DNA of 64,000 bases, from the NCBI RefSeq assembly GCF_900110435.1, contig NZ_FODT01000001.1, positions 496,001 through 560,000 on the forward strand, given 5' to 3'. This document shows, piece by piece, positions 55,265 to 63,564 of the stretch (position 1 is its first letter; every line of letters starts with the position of its first letter). The DNA is from Rhodopseudomonas pseudopalustris. GTDB lineage: Bacteria > Pseudomonadota > Alphaproteobacteria > Rhizobiales > Xanthobacteraceae. The notes under the pieces are model-generated. The model saw only the letters and a program-made list of their open reading frames with translations. It ran no database searches and was not told where the DNA came from. Position numbers and translations under genes: made by a program.

Positions 55265-55601
55265 CTGTTCACTCCCCGCGGCATCGAAACGCTGCTGTTG
55301 CCCGGTTCATGATTGTCGAGAGCCGTTGCAATTTAGTTCATTGGCTTGCGGGCGAGCACACCATTGCTTCACCATGACCGTTGCCGCGCCGCGGCGATTG
55401 CGGCAAGTTGCCGGGCAGAGCTCAGCGTCCCATGGCGGCGCTCAGCGGCCACGGCGCAATGCGAAACATCCAGGAGTCCAAGGTTTTGCCGAGCTTTGCG
55501 GCTACACGGAACATCGCGTGGCGACGGCAGACGCGGTGGTGCGACGCCCGGTCGTTCCAGGATCGCCGGGCCTGCGCGCAAAAGTCTTCGGAAACCATGC
55601 C
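55265..55601. other. Upstream region of the amine-oxidase-like gene, no gene assigned
   Basis: 337 bp between a divergent NlpC/P60-type gene and the flavoprotein gene. The flavoprotein frame is open upstream to 55224, but the sequence there lacks a signal peptide and coding bias, so it is taken as leader plus promoters. AT-richer pocket near 55320-55345. Confidence 0.35.
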
Positions 55602-57026
55602 ATGACAATCTCCCGACGCAGCCTGCTCGGCGCCGCCGCCGGCCTCGTAGTCCTACCAGCGTTCGCTTCGCGCGCCTTCGCGGCGCTGCCGCGCGAGGTC
55701 GATGTCGTCGTGGTCGGCGCCGGCGCCGCCGGCATCGCGGCGGCGCGGCGGATCGTGGCGGCGGGCCGCAAGGTGATCGTGGTCGAGGCCGGCGCGCAGG
55801 CCGGCGGCCGCTGTCTCACCGACCCCGACGGCTTCGATGCGCCGTTCGATCGCGGCGCGCGCTGGCTGCACAATCCGGACAGCAATCCGATCATCCGGCT
55901 GGCGCGCAGCGTCGGCGTCGACATCGTGCCGGCGCCGCCGGGCCAGAAGATCCGGATCGGCCGCCGCAACGCGCGGGCGCGCGAGACCGAGGACTATCTG
56001 GCGACGCTGGTACGCGCCAGCCGCGCGATCGACGACGCCGCGCGCGGCAAGGTCGACGTCGCCAGCGCCGCGGCGCTGCCGAACGATCTCGGCGATTGGG
56101 GCGCGACCATCGCATTCGTGCTCGGCCCGCATGTCAGCGGCAAGGATCTCAAGGAGCTGTCGGCGCTGGACGAATCGCGGGCGCCGGACCGCAACGCGCT
56201 GAGCGGCGCGCGGCAGGGACTCGGCACGCTGCTGTCGCGGCTGGCCGCGCCGCTGCCGCTGGCGCTGTCGACCCCGGTCACCCGGATCGTCTGGAACGGC
56301 CGCGACACCGGCGTCGAGACCGCATCGGGCCGGATCACCGCGCGCGCGGTGATCCTCACCGCCTCGACCAATGTGCTGGCCTCCGGCGCGATCAAGTTCA
56401 CGCCGGAGCTGCCGAAGCGTCAGCTCGACGCTGCCGCCAAACTCGGGCTCGGCAGCTACGACCGCATCGCGCTGCAGTTCAAGGGCAACCCGCTCGGCCT
56501 GTCCCGCGACGAGGTGATCGTCGAGCAGAGCAACAGCGCGCGCACCGCGGCGCTCTACGCCAATATCAACGGCTCGTCGCTGTGCACCGTCGATATCGGC
56601 GGTGCGTTCGGGCGGGATCTGTCGGCGCAGGGCGAAGCGGCGATGCAGGCGTTCGCGCTGGAATGGCTCGGCAAGCTGTTCGGCAGCGACATCACCGCTG
56701 CGGTCGAACGCAAGGCCGCGACGCGCTGGAACGCGTCGCCCTTCGTGCTGGGTGCGATGTCGGCGGCGGCGCCCGGCGGCCAGCCGTCGCGCAAGGTGCT
56801 GGCCGAGCCGCTCGGCAATCTGTTCATCGCCGGCGAAGCGACCAGCGAAACGCTGTGGGGCACCGTGCAGGGCGCCTGGGAGTCCGGCGACCGCGCCGCC
56901 GAGGCCGCCTTGAAGCGGATCGGCGCGCTGAAGTCCGACGAGCCCGCCAAGCCGGAGCGCAAGCCGAAGAAACGCCGCACCTACGAAGCCACCGGCGCAG
57001 CCGAGCAATGGCCGGGACTACGGTAG
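55602..57026 (+). CDS. Tat-exported FAD-dependent amine oxidase-like oxidoreductase
   Basis: Flavoprotein of 474 residues exported folded through the Tat pathway: the N-terminus MTISRRSLLGAAAGLVVLPA has the twin Arg motif SRRSLL and a hydrophobic stretch ending near AFAAL. The FAD site is complete: VVVVGAGAAGIAAARRI then IVVEAGAQAGGRCLT (GG motif) and the C-terminal NLFIAGEATSETLWGTVQGA. The layout is that of flavin monoamine oxidases. The substrate pocket is divergent. A Lys/Arg/Pro tail (KPERKPKKRRTYEATG) follows. Start ATG 55602. No partner gene is evident; pheT follows convergently after a palindrome pair. Confidence 0.9.
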   Translation: MTISRRSLLGAAAGLVVLPAFASRAFAALPREVDVVVVGAGAAGIAAARRIVAAGRKVIVVEAGAQAGGRCLTDPDGFDAPFDRGARWLHNPDSNPIIRLARSVGVDIVPAPPGQKIRIGRRNARARETEDYLATLVRASRAIDDAARGKVDVASAAALPNDLGDWGATIAFVLGPHVSGKDLKELSALDESRAPDRNALSGARQGLGTLLSRLAAPLPLALSTPVTRIVWNGRDTGVETASGRITARAVILTASTNVLASGAIKFTPELPKRQLDAAAKLGLGSYDRIALQFKGNPLGLSRDEVIVEQSNSARTAALYANINGSSLCTVDIGGAFGRDLSAQGEAAMQAFALEWLGKLFGSDITAAVERKAATRWNASPFVLGAMSAAAPGGQPSRKVLAEPLGNLFIAGEATSETLWGTVQGAWESGDRAAEAALKRIGALKSDEPAKPERKPKKRRTYEATGAAEQWPGLR

Positions 57027-57072
57027 ACGCGCAGCGCCGCGCTCACGCGCAACAATTACTCACTGCCCGCGA

Positions 57073-57208
57073 GCCCCCACCCCACCCTCCCCCGCAAGCG
57101 GGAGAGGGAGCGCGCTGTGCGTGTTGCTAATCGGGAGGATGAACGGGATCGCCTCGACGATCGCGGCAGAACTCCCTCTCCCGCTTGCGGGGGAGGGTGG
57201 GGTGGGGG
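57073..57208. repeat. REP-like palindrome pair (minus then plus)
   Basis: Left arm 57073-57112 (CCCCACCCCACCCTCCCCCGC...GGAGAGGGAGCGCG), right arm 57171-57208 (CTCCCTCTCCCGC-TT-GCGGGGGAGGG, then TGGGGTGGGGG), 58 bp between. It lies between the convergent flavoprotein gene and pheT. Confidence 0.85.
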
Positions 57209-57254
57209 CGCGACGCGAGCACTGCGACCGTAAGCGCGACCCACTCGCGACGAA

Positions 57255-59669
57255 CTATCCGCGCAGCACGCCGCCGGTTTTCTTCGTCACCTCGGCGACG
57301 ATCTTCGCACCGACCGCGTCGATCTCCTGATCGGTCATGGTCTTGTCGCGCGGCTGCAGCGTCACTGCGATCGCCACCGACTTCTTGTCGGGATCGACGC
57401 CCTTGCCTTCGTAGACGTCGAACACGACGACCGAGCTGATCAGCTTCTTGTCGATGCTCTGCGCGGCGCGGACGATGTCGGCGGCCTGAACCTTGCGGTC
57501 GACGATGAAGGCGAAGTCGCGCGACACCGGCTGGAATGCGGACAGCTCCAGCGACGGCTTGGCGCGGGTCGGCCGCTGCTTGGCGGCGGGGATGTTGTCG
57601 AGGATCACTTCGAACCCGACCAGCGGGCCGTCGGCGTGCAACTGCTCGAGCACGCGCGGATGCAGTTCGCCGAAGTAACCAAGCACGTTCTGCGGCCCGA
57701 TCTGGATCGCGCCGGAGCGGCCGGGATGCAGCCAGGCCGGCAGCGCCTTGCCGGTCGCGATCTGCAGGCCCGCCATCGGCGCGCCGGCGGCGGCGAGCAC
57801 CGCGAAGGCATCGGCCTTGGCGTCGAGCGCGGAGGCCGGCGCCGAGCCGGACCAGTGCCGGCCGAGCCCGTTCGATGAGGCGACGCCGCGACGCACGCCG
57901 CTCGCCGCGACGAACTGATCCTGCGGCCGGTCGCCCTTGAAGATCTGCCCGACCTCGAACAGCGCCAGATCAGGCGTGCCGCGATCGGCGTTGGCCTGCG
58001 CTGCGGCGACGAGGCCCGGCAGCAGGCTCGGCCGCATGTCGGACAGATCCGACGCGATCGGATTGGCCAGCGCCAGTTCAGGCTGGCCGCCGCCGAAGGC
58101 TTCGGCGCTGGGCTTGGCGATGAACGACCAGGTCACCGCCTCGGTCAGGCCGCGCGCGGCCAGCGCACGCTTGGCGCGGCGGGTGCGGGTCTGGATCGGC
58201 GTCAGCACCGGCTTACGCGGCGCGTCGCCGCGCTCGAACGGCGTCATCGGCACCTTGTCGACGCCGACGATGCGGACGATTTCCTCGACGATGTCGGCCT
58301 TGCCGTGCACGTCGCTGCGCCACGACGGCGCCGCCACCTTCACCACCGCGCCCTGGCCTGCGACCATGAAGCCGAGATGGGTGAGGATGCGCCGCGCCTC
58401 GGCGAGCGGCACGTCGATGCCGGCGAGCCGCTTCACCTCGGACAGCGGGAAGTCGATGATGCGATCTTCGCCGAACGTCCTGCCGACGACCACCATCTCG
58501 GACGGCGTGCCGCCGCAGAATTCGATCACCAGCCGGGTCGCGAGATCCAGCCCCGGCACCATGAAGGCCGGATCGACGCCGCGCTCGAAGCGATAGCGCG
58601 CGTCGGTGTTGATGCCGAGCTTGCGGCCCGATTGCGCGATGTTGATCTCGTTCCACAGCGCCGATTCGATCAGCACGTCGGTGGTCTCGGCCGAGCAGCC
58701 GGAGGCTTCGCCGCCCATGATGCCGGCGAGCGATTCGACGCCGTGATCATCGGCGATCACGCAGACGCCCGGGTCGAGATTGTAGTTACGCCCGTCGAGC
58801 GCCAGCAGCGTCTCGCCGTCCCTGGCGCGGCGCACCACGAGATTGCCCTTCACCTTGGCGGCGTCGAACACGTGCAGCGGCCGCGACCGGTCGAAGGTCA
58901 GGAAGTTGGTGATATCGACCAGCGCGTTGATCGGGCGCAGCCCGATCGCGGTCAGTCGCTTTTGCAGCCATTCCGGCGACGGGCCGTTCTTGACGCCGCG
59001 CACCAGCCGCAGCGCGAAGCCGGGGCAGAGCTTGTCGTCCTCGACGCTCACTTGCACCGGGCAGGGGAATTCGCCCTTGATCGGCTTGATGCCGGACTCT
59101 TTCAGCTTGCCCATATCGGCGGCGGCGAGATCGCGCGCGATGCCGTGGACGCCGGCGCAATCCTGCCGGTTCGGCGTCAGATTGATGTCGAGCACCGGAT
59201 CGCCGAGCCCGGCCCACTCCGCATAGGCCTTGCCGATCGGCGCATCCGCCGGCAATTCCATGATGCCGTCATGATCCTCGGAGATCTGCAACTCGGCGGC
59301 CGAGCACAACATGCCGCGGCTCTCGACGCCGCGGATATTGCCGACGCCGAGCGTGATGTTCTTGCCCGGAATGAAGGTGCCGGGCGGCGAGAACACCGTG
59401 ATCAGCCCGGCCCGCGCATTCGGTGCGCCGCACACCACCTGCACGGGCGCGCCGCCATCGCCGGTGTCGACGCTGCAGACCTGCAGCTTGTCGGCGTTGG
59501 GATGCTTCTCGGCGCTGAGCACCCGCGCAATCGTAAACGGCGCCAGGGCCTTGGCCTTGTCGGTGATGTCCTCGACCTCGAGCCCGATCATGGTGAGCTT
59601 GTCGGCGAGCGCGGTGAGCGTCTCGTCGGTGTCGAGATGATCCTTCAGCCAGGAGAGGGTGAGTTTCAT
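57255..59669 (-). CDS. pheT: Phenylalanyl-tRNA synthetase beta subunit
   Basis: Beta subunit of the alpha2-beta2 enzyme that charges tRNA-Phe; 804 residues. Seen in order: [20 protein letters not shown]; a tRNA-binding B1/OB part ([40 protein letters not shown]); the B3/B4 editing region ([20 protein letters not shown]); a B5 part ([20 protein letters not shown]); and the C-terminal anticodon-type domain ending [23 protein letters not shown] 59669 is the right start by homology, though the frame is open upstream. Normally it directly follows pheS; here 869 bp with a DUF559 gene and repeats separate them. Confidence 0.97.
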   Translation of the reverse strand: MKLTLSWLKDHLDTDETLTALADKLTMIGLEVEDITDKAKALAPFTIARVLSAEKHPNADKLQVCSVDTGDGGAPVQVVCGAPNARAGLITVFSPPGTFIPGKNITLGVGNIRGVESRGMLCSAAELQISEDHDGIMELPADAPIGKAYAEWAGLGDPVLDINLTPNRQDCAGVHGIARDLAAADMGKLKESGIKPIKGEFPCPVQVSVEDDKLCPGFALRLVRGVKNGPSPEWLQKRLTAIGLRPINALVDITNFLTFDRSRPLHVFDAAKVKGNLVVRRARDGETLLALDGRNYNLDPGVCVIADDHGVESLAGIMGGEASGCSAETTDVLIESALWNEINIAQSGRKLGINTDARYRFERGVDPAFMVPGLDLATRLVIEFCGGTPSEMVVVGRTFGEDRIIDFPLSEVKRLAGIDVPLAEARRILTHLGFMVAGQGAVVKVAAPSWRSDVHGKADIVEEIVRIVGVDKVPMTPFERGDAPRKPVLTPIQTRTRRAKRALAARGLTEAVTWSFIAKPSAEAFGGGQPELALANPIASDLSDMRPSLLPGLVAAAQANADRGTPDLALFEVGQIFKGDRPQDQFVAASGVRRGVASSNGLGRHWSGSAPASALDAKADAFAVLAAAGAPMAGLQIATGKALPAWLHPGRSGAIQIGPQNVLGYFGELHPRVLEQLHADGPLVGFEVILDNIPAAKQRPTRAKPSLELSAFQPVSRDFAFIVDRKVQAADIVRAAQSIDKKLISSVVVFDVYEGKGVDPDKKSVAIAVTLQPRDKTMTDQEIDAVGAKIVAEVTKKTGGVLRG

Positions 59670-59733
59670 GGGTTGTGACTTCCGTCTGGCGCTGTGCTGG
59701 CGTCGTGCTGAATGCTGAAGCTGCGACAAGCGT

Positions 59734-59927
59734 CGCCCTCACCCCAACCCTCTCCCGCAAGCGGGCGAGGGGGCGCGTCGTGCCGGATGGAGGGGCCGCG
59801 TGTCATGCTGTTAGTCCGCATCGCCCGCCGCAGGGCGCTGCTTGGAATCGATCTGTTCAGGGCGCTGCTTCGCCGCGCGCTTGGCGCGCTCCCTCTCCCG
59901 CTTGCGGGGGAGGGTTGGGGTGGGGGC
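59734..59927. repeat. REP-like palindrome pair (minus then plus), downstream side of DUF559 gene
   Basis: Left arm 59734-59775 (CCCTCACCCCAACCCTCTCCCGC, GCGGGCGAGGGGGCGCG), right arm 59889-59927 (CTCCCTCTCCCGC-TT-GCGGGGGAGGG, then TTGGGGTGGGGGCAC). The right arm lies inside the 3' end of the DUF559 reading frame; the stop codon (59811) lies between the arms. Confidence 0.87.
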
Positions 59928-60302
59928 ACTTGCCGCAAGCTCAGCAGCGATGCTCTGCAACACCCCGTCGCGATTACTCATCACCTCGGCATTGCTGAAC
60001 CGAATAATCCGAAATCCGCGCGCCTCGATCGCCGCCGTGCGCGACGCATCAGCGGGTTCGCCGGCGTCGGAAAAATGCTGGCCGCCGTCGAGCTCGACGA
60101 CGAGCTTGACCGAATGGCACGCGAAATCCGCGATGAAAGGTCCGATCGGCACCTGGCGGCGAAACGAGAAACCGTTGAGCTGCTTGTCGCGCAGCGCCGA
60201 CCACATCAGCCGCTCGGCGTCGGTCGATGTCTTGCGCAACTCGCGCGCATGGCGGCGCAGGCTCGGAGATACTTTCCAGCTCGGCTGCTTCGGATCGTCC
60301 AT
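59811..60302 (-). CDS. DUF559 endonuclease-domain protein between pheS and pheT
   Basis: 163-residue protein with the Vsr/MTES-related DUF559 nuclease core: ARELRKTSTDAERLMWSALR, FSFRRQVPIGPFIADFACHS, VKLVVELDGGQHFSDAG and FRIIRFSNAEVMSNRDGVLQ. The Asp (IADF), Glu (VELDGGQH) and Gln-x-His pattern are those of the PD-(D/E)xK superfamily. The C-terminal 40 residues (TPTLPRKRERERAKRAAKQR) are a translated palindrome repeat arm, not family sequence. ATG 60302 follows ACGGAGCTTGCG. One repeat pair overlaps the 3' end and another begins about 20 bp upstream of the start. Same strand as pheS-pheT, so it is probably co-transcribed. Confidence 0.85.
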   Translation of the reverse strand: MDDPKQPSWKVSPSLRRHARELRKTSTDAERLMWSALRDKQLNGFSFRRQVPIGPFIADFACHSVKLVVELDGGQHFSDAGEPADASRTAAIEARGFRIIRFSNAEVMSNRDGVLQSIAAELAASAPTPTLPRKRERERAKRAAKQRPEQIDSKQRPAAGDAD

Positions 60303-60322
60303 CGCAAGCTCCGTGCCCGTGT

Positions 60323-60502
60323 CGCCCTCACCCCAACCCTCTCCCGCAGGCGGGAGAGGGAGCGCGTCGTGCGGCGATGAGAGGGCTTTCATCATCTCAA
60401 CGACAAATCTTATTCAACGAACGGCGCCTGCACTTAAGCGAATAGTCGCCACAGCCGCTGCCTGCCCCCTCTCCCGCTTGCGGGAGAGGGCCGGGGTGAG
60501 GG
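60323..60502. repeat. REP-like palindrome pair (minus then plus), upstream side of DUF559 gene
   Basis: Left arm 60323-60364 (GCCCTCACCCCAACCCTCTCCCGC, GCGGGAGAGGGAGCGCG), right arm 60465-60502 (CCCCTCTCCCGC-TT-GCGGGAGAGGGCCGGGGTGAGGG), 100 bp apart. The left arm begins 21 bp upstream of the DUF559 start codon; the right arm ends 37 bp from the pheS stop. Confidence 0.87.
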
Positions 60503-60538
60503 CACTTGCCCCACGCACAGCGCCCGAATGCGCCAAAC

Positions 60539-61621
60539 TCACGAACTCAATCCCCCCGCCAGCGACGGGATATCCAGCGGCTTGAAGCCGTAGTGAGTGA
60601 GCCAGCGCGAATCGGCTTCGAACAATTGCCGCAGATCGCTCATGCCGTATTTCAGCATGGCGATGCGGTCGATGCCCATGCCCCAGGCGAAGCCCTGATA
60701 CACTTCCGGATCGATGCCGCAGGCGGTCAGCACGTTGGGGTGGACCATGCCGCAGCCGAGAATCTCCAGCCAGTCCTCGCCCTCGCCGAAGCGGATCTCA
60801 CCATTGCCGCGGCGGCACTGGATGTCGACTTCCAGCGACGGCTCGGTGAACGGGAAGAACGACGGCCGGAACCGCATGTTGACGTTGTCGACCTCGAAGA
60901 ACGCCTTGCAGAACTCCGCGAGGATCCATTTCAGATGGCCGAGATGGCTGCCCTTGTCGATGACGAGGCCTTCGACCTGATGGAATTGCGGCGTATGCGT
61001 CGCGTCCGAGTCGATCCGATAGGTGCGGCCCGGACAGATCACCCGGATCGGCGGCTTCTGCGACAACATCGTGCGCACCTGCACCGGCGAGGTGTGGGTC
61101 CGCAGCAGCATCCGCGAGCCGTCTTGCTTCGGATTGAAGAAGAAGGTGTCGTGCATCTCGCGGGCCGGATGGCCCTCGGGGAAGTTCAGCCGGGTGAAGT
61201 TGTTGTCGTCGGTCTCGATGTCCGGACCTTCGGCGATCGCAAAGCCCATATCGGCGAAGATCGCGGTGAGTTCGTCCCAGACCTGGCTGAGCGGATGAAT
61301 CCGGCCCTGCTCCGCCAGCGGCTCACGCAGCGGCAGCGTGACGTCGATGGTTTCGGCGGCGAGCTTGGCGTCGAGCGCTGCGGCCTTGAGCAGATCGCGC
61401 CGCGCGGTCAGCGCCTGCGTGACCGCCTCCTTGGCGAGGTTGATCGCCGCGCCTTCGGTCTTGCGCTGCTCGGGGTCCATCTTGCCGAGCGTCGCGAGCA
61501 ACGCCGAGATCGAGCCCTTCTTGCCGAGCGCGCCGACACGCACCGCTTCGAGCGCGGCTTCGTCGGACGAAGCGGCGATATCGGCGAGGATCTGGGTTTG
61601 CAGGTTTTCGAGATTGGACAT
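60539..61621 (-). CDS. pheS: Phenylalanyl-tRNA synthetase alpha subunit
   Basis: Catalytic subunit of phenylalanyl-tRNA synthetase, 360 residues, class II fold. An N-terminal coiled coil (about 1-95) precedes the class II motifs: motif 1 near [20 protein letters not shown], motif 2 with [12 protein letters not shown] and [20 protein letters not shown], and motif 3 at [15 protein letters not shown]. Phe-pocket residues are in [18 protein letters not shown] 61621 ([16 protein letters not shown]) has GAGGGGA about nine bases upstream. Length is standard. The gap to rplT on the same strand is 143 bp and is largely filled by a GTCAT-type element. Confidence 0.98.
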   Translation of the reverse strand: MSNLENLQTQILADIAASSDEAALEAVRVGALGKKGSISALLATLGKMDPEQRKTEGAAINLAKEAVTQALTARRDLLKAAALDAKLAAETIDVTLPLREPLAEQGRIHPLSQVWDELTAIFADMGFAIAEGPDIETDDNNFTRLNFPEGHPAREMHDTFFFNPKQDGSRMLLRTHTSPVQVRTMLSQKPPIRVICPGRTYRIDSDATHTPQFHQVEGLVIDKGSHLGHLKWILAEFCKAFFEVDNVNMRFRPSFFPFTEPSLEVDIQCRRGNGEIRFGEGEDWLEILGCGMVHPNVLTACGIDPEVYQGFAWGMGIDRIAMLKYGMSDLRQLFEADSRWLTHYGFKPLDIPSLAGGLSS

Positions 61622-61643
61622 GAGCCGCCGTTCCCCTCAAGAA

Positions 61644-61718
61644 GTCATGCCCGGGCTTGACCCGGGCATCCATCGCTTCTCGAAAATGATGGATCGCCGG
61701 ATCAAGTCCGGCGATGAC
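61644..61718. repeat. GTCAT-bounded inverted intergenic element
   Basis: GTCATGCCCGGGCTTGACCC then GGGCATCCATCG, mirrored by GATGGATCGCCGG and CCGGCGATGAC. Same layout as 24487 and 40676. Lies between rplT and pheS, transcribed in the same direction, so it would be in the mRNA if they form one operon. Confidence 0.75.
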
Positions 61719-61764
61719 GGTCAACCTTGTATCAACCTCAGGCTGCTCATGCAGCCTTGCAGCC

Positions 61765-62124
61765 TCAGGCCGCGAGCGAGGCCTTGGCCTTCTCGGCGAT
61801 CGCCTGGAACGCCGCCGGTTCGGTGATCGCCAGATCCGACAGCACCTTGCGATCGACGATCACGCCGGATTTGGCGAGGCCGTTGATGAACACGCTGTAG
61901 GTCATGCCGAGCGGACGCACCGCGGCGTTGATGCGCTGGATCCACAGCGCGCGGAACGTCCGCTTCTTGCGCTTGCGATCCCGGAACGCGTATTGGCCGG
62001 CCTTGTCGACCGCAGCCTTGGCGGCGCGGATCGTATTCTTGCGGCGGCCACGGAAACCCTTGGCGAGCTTGTAGACCTTCTTATGCTTGGCGTGAGCCGT
62101 CACACCGCGTTTGACGCGAGCCAT
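61765..62124 (-). CDS. rplT: 50S ribosomal protein L20
   Basis: 119 residues, standard L20: [60 protein letters not shown] and [18 protein letters not shown]. It binds 23S rRNA early in 50S assembly; in enterobacteria it represses its own operon, which is not testable here. AAGGAG lies about six bases before ATG 62124. The gap to rpmI is 87 bp on the same strand. Confidence 0.98.
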   Translation of the reverse strand: MARVKRGVTAHAKHKKVYKLAKGFRGRRKNTIRAAKAAVDKAGQYAFRDRKRKKRTFRALWIQRINAAVRPLGMTYSVFINGLAKSGVIVDRKVLSDLAITEPAAFQAIAEKAKASLAA

Positions 62125-62211
62125 GACTGATCTCCTTCATCTGAATTGGGTTTGGTTGGCCGCGCGGACGCGGCCCGATGAGGTTGCCGCGCAAATGCGC
62201 GGCGTGAACGG

Positions 62212-62412
62212 TCAGGCGTTCGGCAAGAAATACTTCTTGATGTTGTCGCCGTCGGTCTTGAAGATCACGCGCGTCCCGCGAAGCTGACGGATCTGCTTCT
62301 TCGTGCGCTTGATCATGCCGTGGCGCTTGCCGCGCTGGGCGGACATCACCTTGCCGGTGGCGGTTACCTTGAAGCGCTTTTTAGCGCCCGATTTGGTCTT
62401 CAGCTTGGGCAT
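62212..62412 (-). CDS. rpmI: 50S ribosomal protein L35
   Basis: 66 residues, standard L35: [20 protein letters not shown] then [25 protein letters not shown] eight bases upstream of ATG 62412. First gene of the rpmI-rplT run here. In most bacteria infC is directly upstream; here infC is 1.15 kb further and separated by a gene on the opposite strand, so rpmI needs its own promoter in 62413-62775. Confidence 0.98.
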
Positions 62413-62775
62413 TTAGCTCTCCTGTGCCACGCGCAATCTGCGCCCGAGGGGCGCTGCGCCGGCTGAAATTGCTCGTTAGAGCGTTGAAGTTGCTCGACTT
62501 ATTCCTCGCGGAACAAATCGGCAGGGAACACCGCCACGGCAGCCCTTGATCAGCCGGGCGATGAAGGCTGCGCTTATGGCAGAGCGGAGCCGGATTGGCA
62601 ACGCATAACGCCGGCCGGCGCTGATGTCCGGCCGCCAGCCGGCGCGACCGACCCAAAATAAGCTCGATGCAGGTTCATTCGGCGCGTATCGTCGTCGCAG
62701 ATCCAGGCGACGCGTCACCGGATTCGCACCGGGCCGACATCAGCCGGTCGCGGGCTTCTGCTTTGGGAGACCCCT
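62413..62775. promoter_or_regulatory. Divergent promoter region between rpmI and a secreted-protein gene
   Basis: 363 bp without a convincing gene. It must hold the rpmI promoter and leader and the promoter of the plus-strand gene. AT-richer pockets lie near 62465-62515 (TTGAAGTTGCTCGACTTATTC). No clear L20-type autoregulatory structure was recognised. Confidence 0.4.
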
Positions 62776-63201
62776 ATGAACGCCCCTGCCCGTTCCCATG
62801 CGAGACGGTTCTTCCCCGGCATCACCCGGACCGGCCTGCTCGCCGCGGCCGCCCTGCTGGCGGCGCTCGTCGCCGCGTCGGGCGACGCCGAGGCGGCGAA
62901 GCGCCGGGCCGGCGGCAATTTCGACGGCGTCTGGAACGTGGTGTTCGCCACCCGCGCGGGCAATTGCGGCCCGACCTACAACGCGCCGTTCGCCGTGCAG
63001 GGCCGCCGCGTCTCCTCGGCCGGTGGCGGCAAGGTCACCGGCGGCATCACCGGCGGCGGCAACGTCGCGGTCAGGCTTTCGGTCGGCGCCTCGGTCGCCA
63101 ATGGTCGCGGTCGCCTCGCCGGCAATTCCGGCACCGGCACCTGGAGCGGCCTGATCGAGGGCGACCGCTGCAGCGGCACCTGGCAGGCGACGCGCGGGTA
63201 G
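62776..63201 (+). CDS. Small secreted glycine-rich protein, unknown function
   Basis: 141 residues; residues 1-40 are a signal peptide (TGLLAAAALLAALVAASGDA, cut near AEAAK). The mature part is a compact Gly-rich beta domain: FDGVWNVVFATRAGNCGPTY, VTGGITGGGNVAVRLSVGAS, NSGTGTWSGLIEGDRCSGTW. Two cysteines (NCGP and RCSG) may form a disulfide. The FDGxW...GNCxPTY start and the CSGTWxA end match small exported proteins I have seen described only as hypothetical in Rhizobiales. ATG 62776 follows GGGAGACCCCT. Lies between rpmI and infC on the opposite strand. Confidence 0.75.
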   Translation: MNAPARSHARRFFPGITRTGLLAAAALLAALVAASGDAEAAKRRAGGNFDGVWNVVFATRAGNCGPTYNAPFAVQGRRVSSAGGGKVTGGITGGGNVAVRLSVGASVANGRGRLAGNSGTGTWSGLIEGDRCSGTWQATRG

Positions 63202-63220
63202 TTGCGGTTAGCGTGAAGCG

Positions 63221-63325
63221 AGAGCGTTTTCGAGCGAAGTGGAAACCGGTTCGCGTTAAGAAAACGCGTCAGAACAAAAAGTTAGAGCTCCGGTTCTGAT
63301 TCTGTCAGAACCGAAAAAGCTCGAG
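63221..63325 (+). repeat. Two-hairpin intergenic element, copy E
   Basis: AGAGCGTTTTCGAGCGAAGT to AAAAGCTCGAG; the first hairpin is GCGTTTTC/AAAACGC and the second CCGGTTCTGAT / GTCAGAACCG, with two changes in the right arm compared to copy D. Begins 20 bp after the secreted-protein stop. Confidence 0.85.
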
Positions 63326-63341
63326 CGCTGCGACCTGCGGC

Positions 63342-63468
63342 TTCCCCCACCCCAACCCTCCCCCGCAAGCGGGAGAGGGAGCGCGCCGCGCTTGGTGAGA
63401 AGCACTGCCTTTCCCCGCTTGCTGCAGACCCCCTCTCCCGCGTGCGGGAGAGGGCTGGGGTGAGGGCG
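63342..63468. repeat. REP-like palindrome pair (minus then plus)
   Basis: Left arm 63342-63382 (CCCCCACCCCAACCCTCCCCCGC, GCGGGAGAGGGAGCGCG), right arm 63428-63468 (CCCCCTCTCCCGC-GT-GCGGGAGAGGGCTGGGGTGAGGG), 45 bp apart. Adjoins repeat copy E and the infC terminator. Confidence 0.85.
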
Positions 63469-63493
63469 ACGCAGACACTGAGCCGCAATCCCC

Positions 63494-63527
63494 AAAAGAA
63501 AAGGCCCGCCAGATCATCTGACGGGCC
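63494..63527 (-). terminator. Rho-independent terminator of infC
   Basis: On the minus strand, GGCCCG-CAGAT and ATCTG-CGGGCC pair in a 25-base hairpin with one mismatch, followed by TTTTCTTTTGG. It lies 38 bp past the infC stop codon and cuts infC transcription before it could reach rpmI. Confidence 0.88.
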
Positions 63528-63564
63528 ACACGCGTACTCAAATGTAAAACGGGCTTGCTGCGCC

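Noticed and set aside
62413-62775. Region upstream of rpmI considered for an L20 leader or ribosomal riboregulator.
   Set aside because: No pseudoknot-like pairing that mimics the 23S site could be recognised by eye; a covariance search would be needed.
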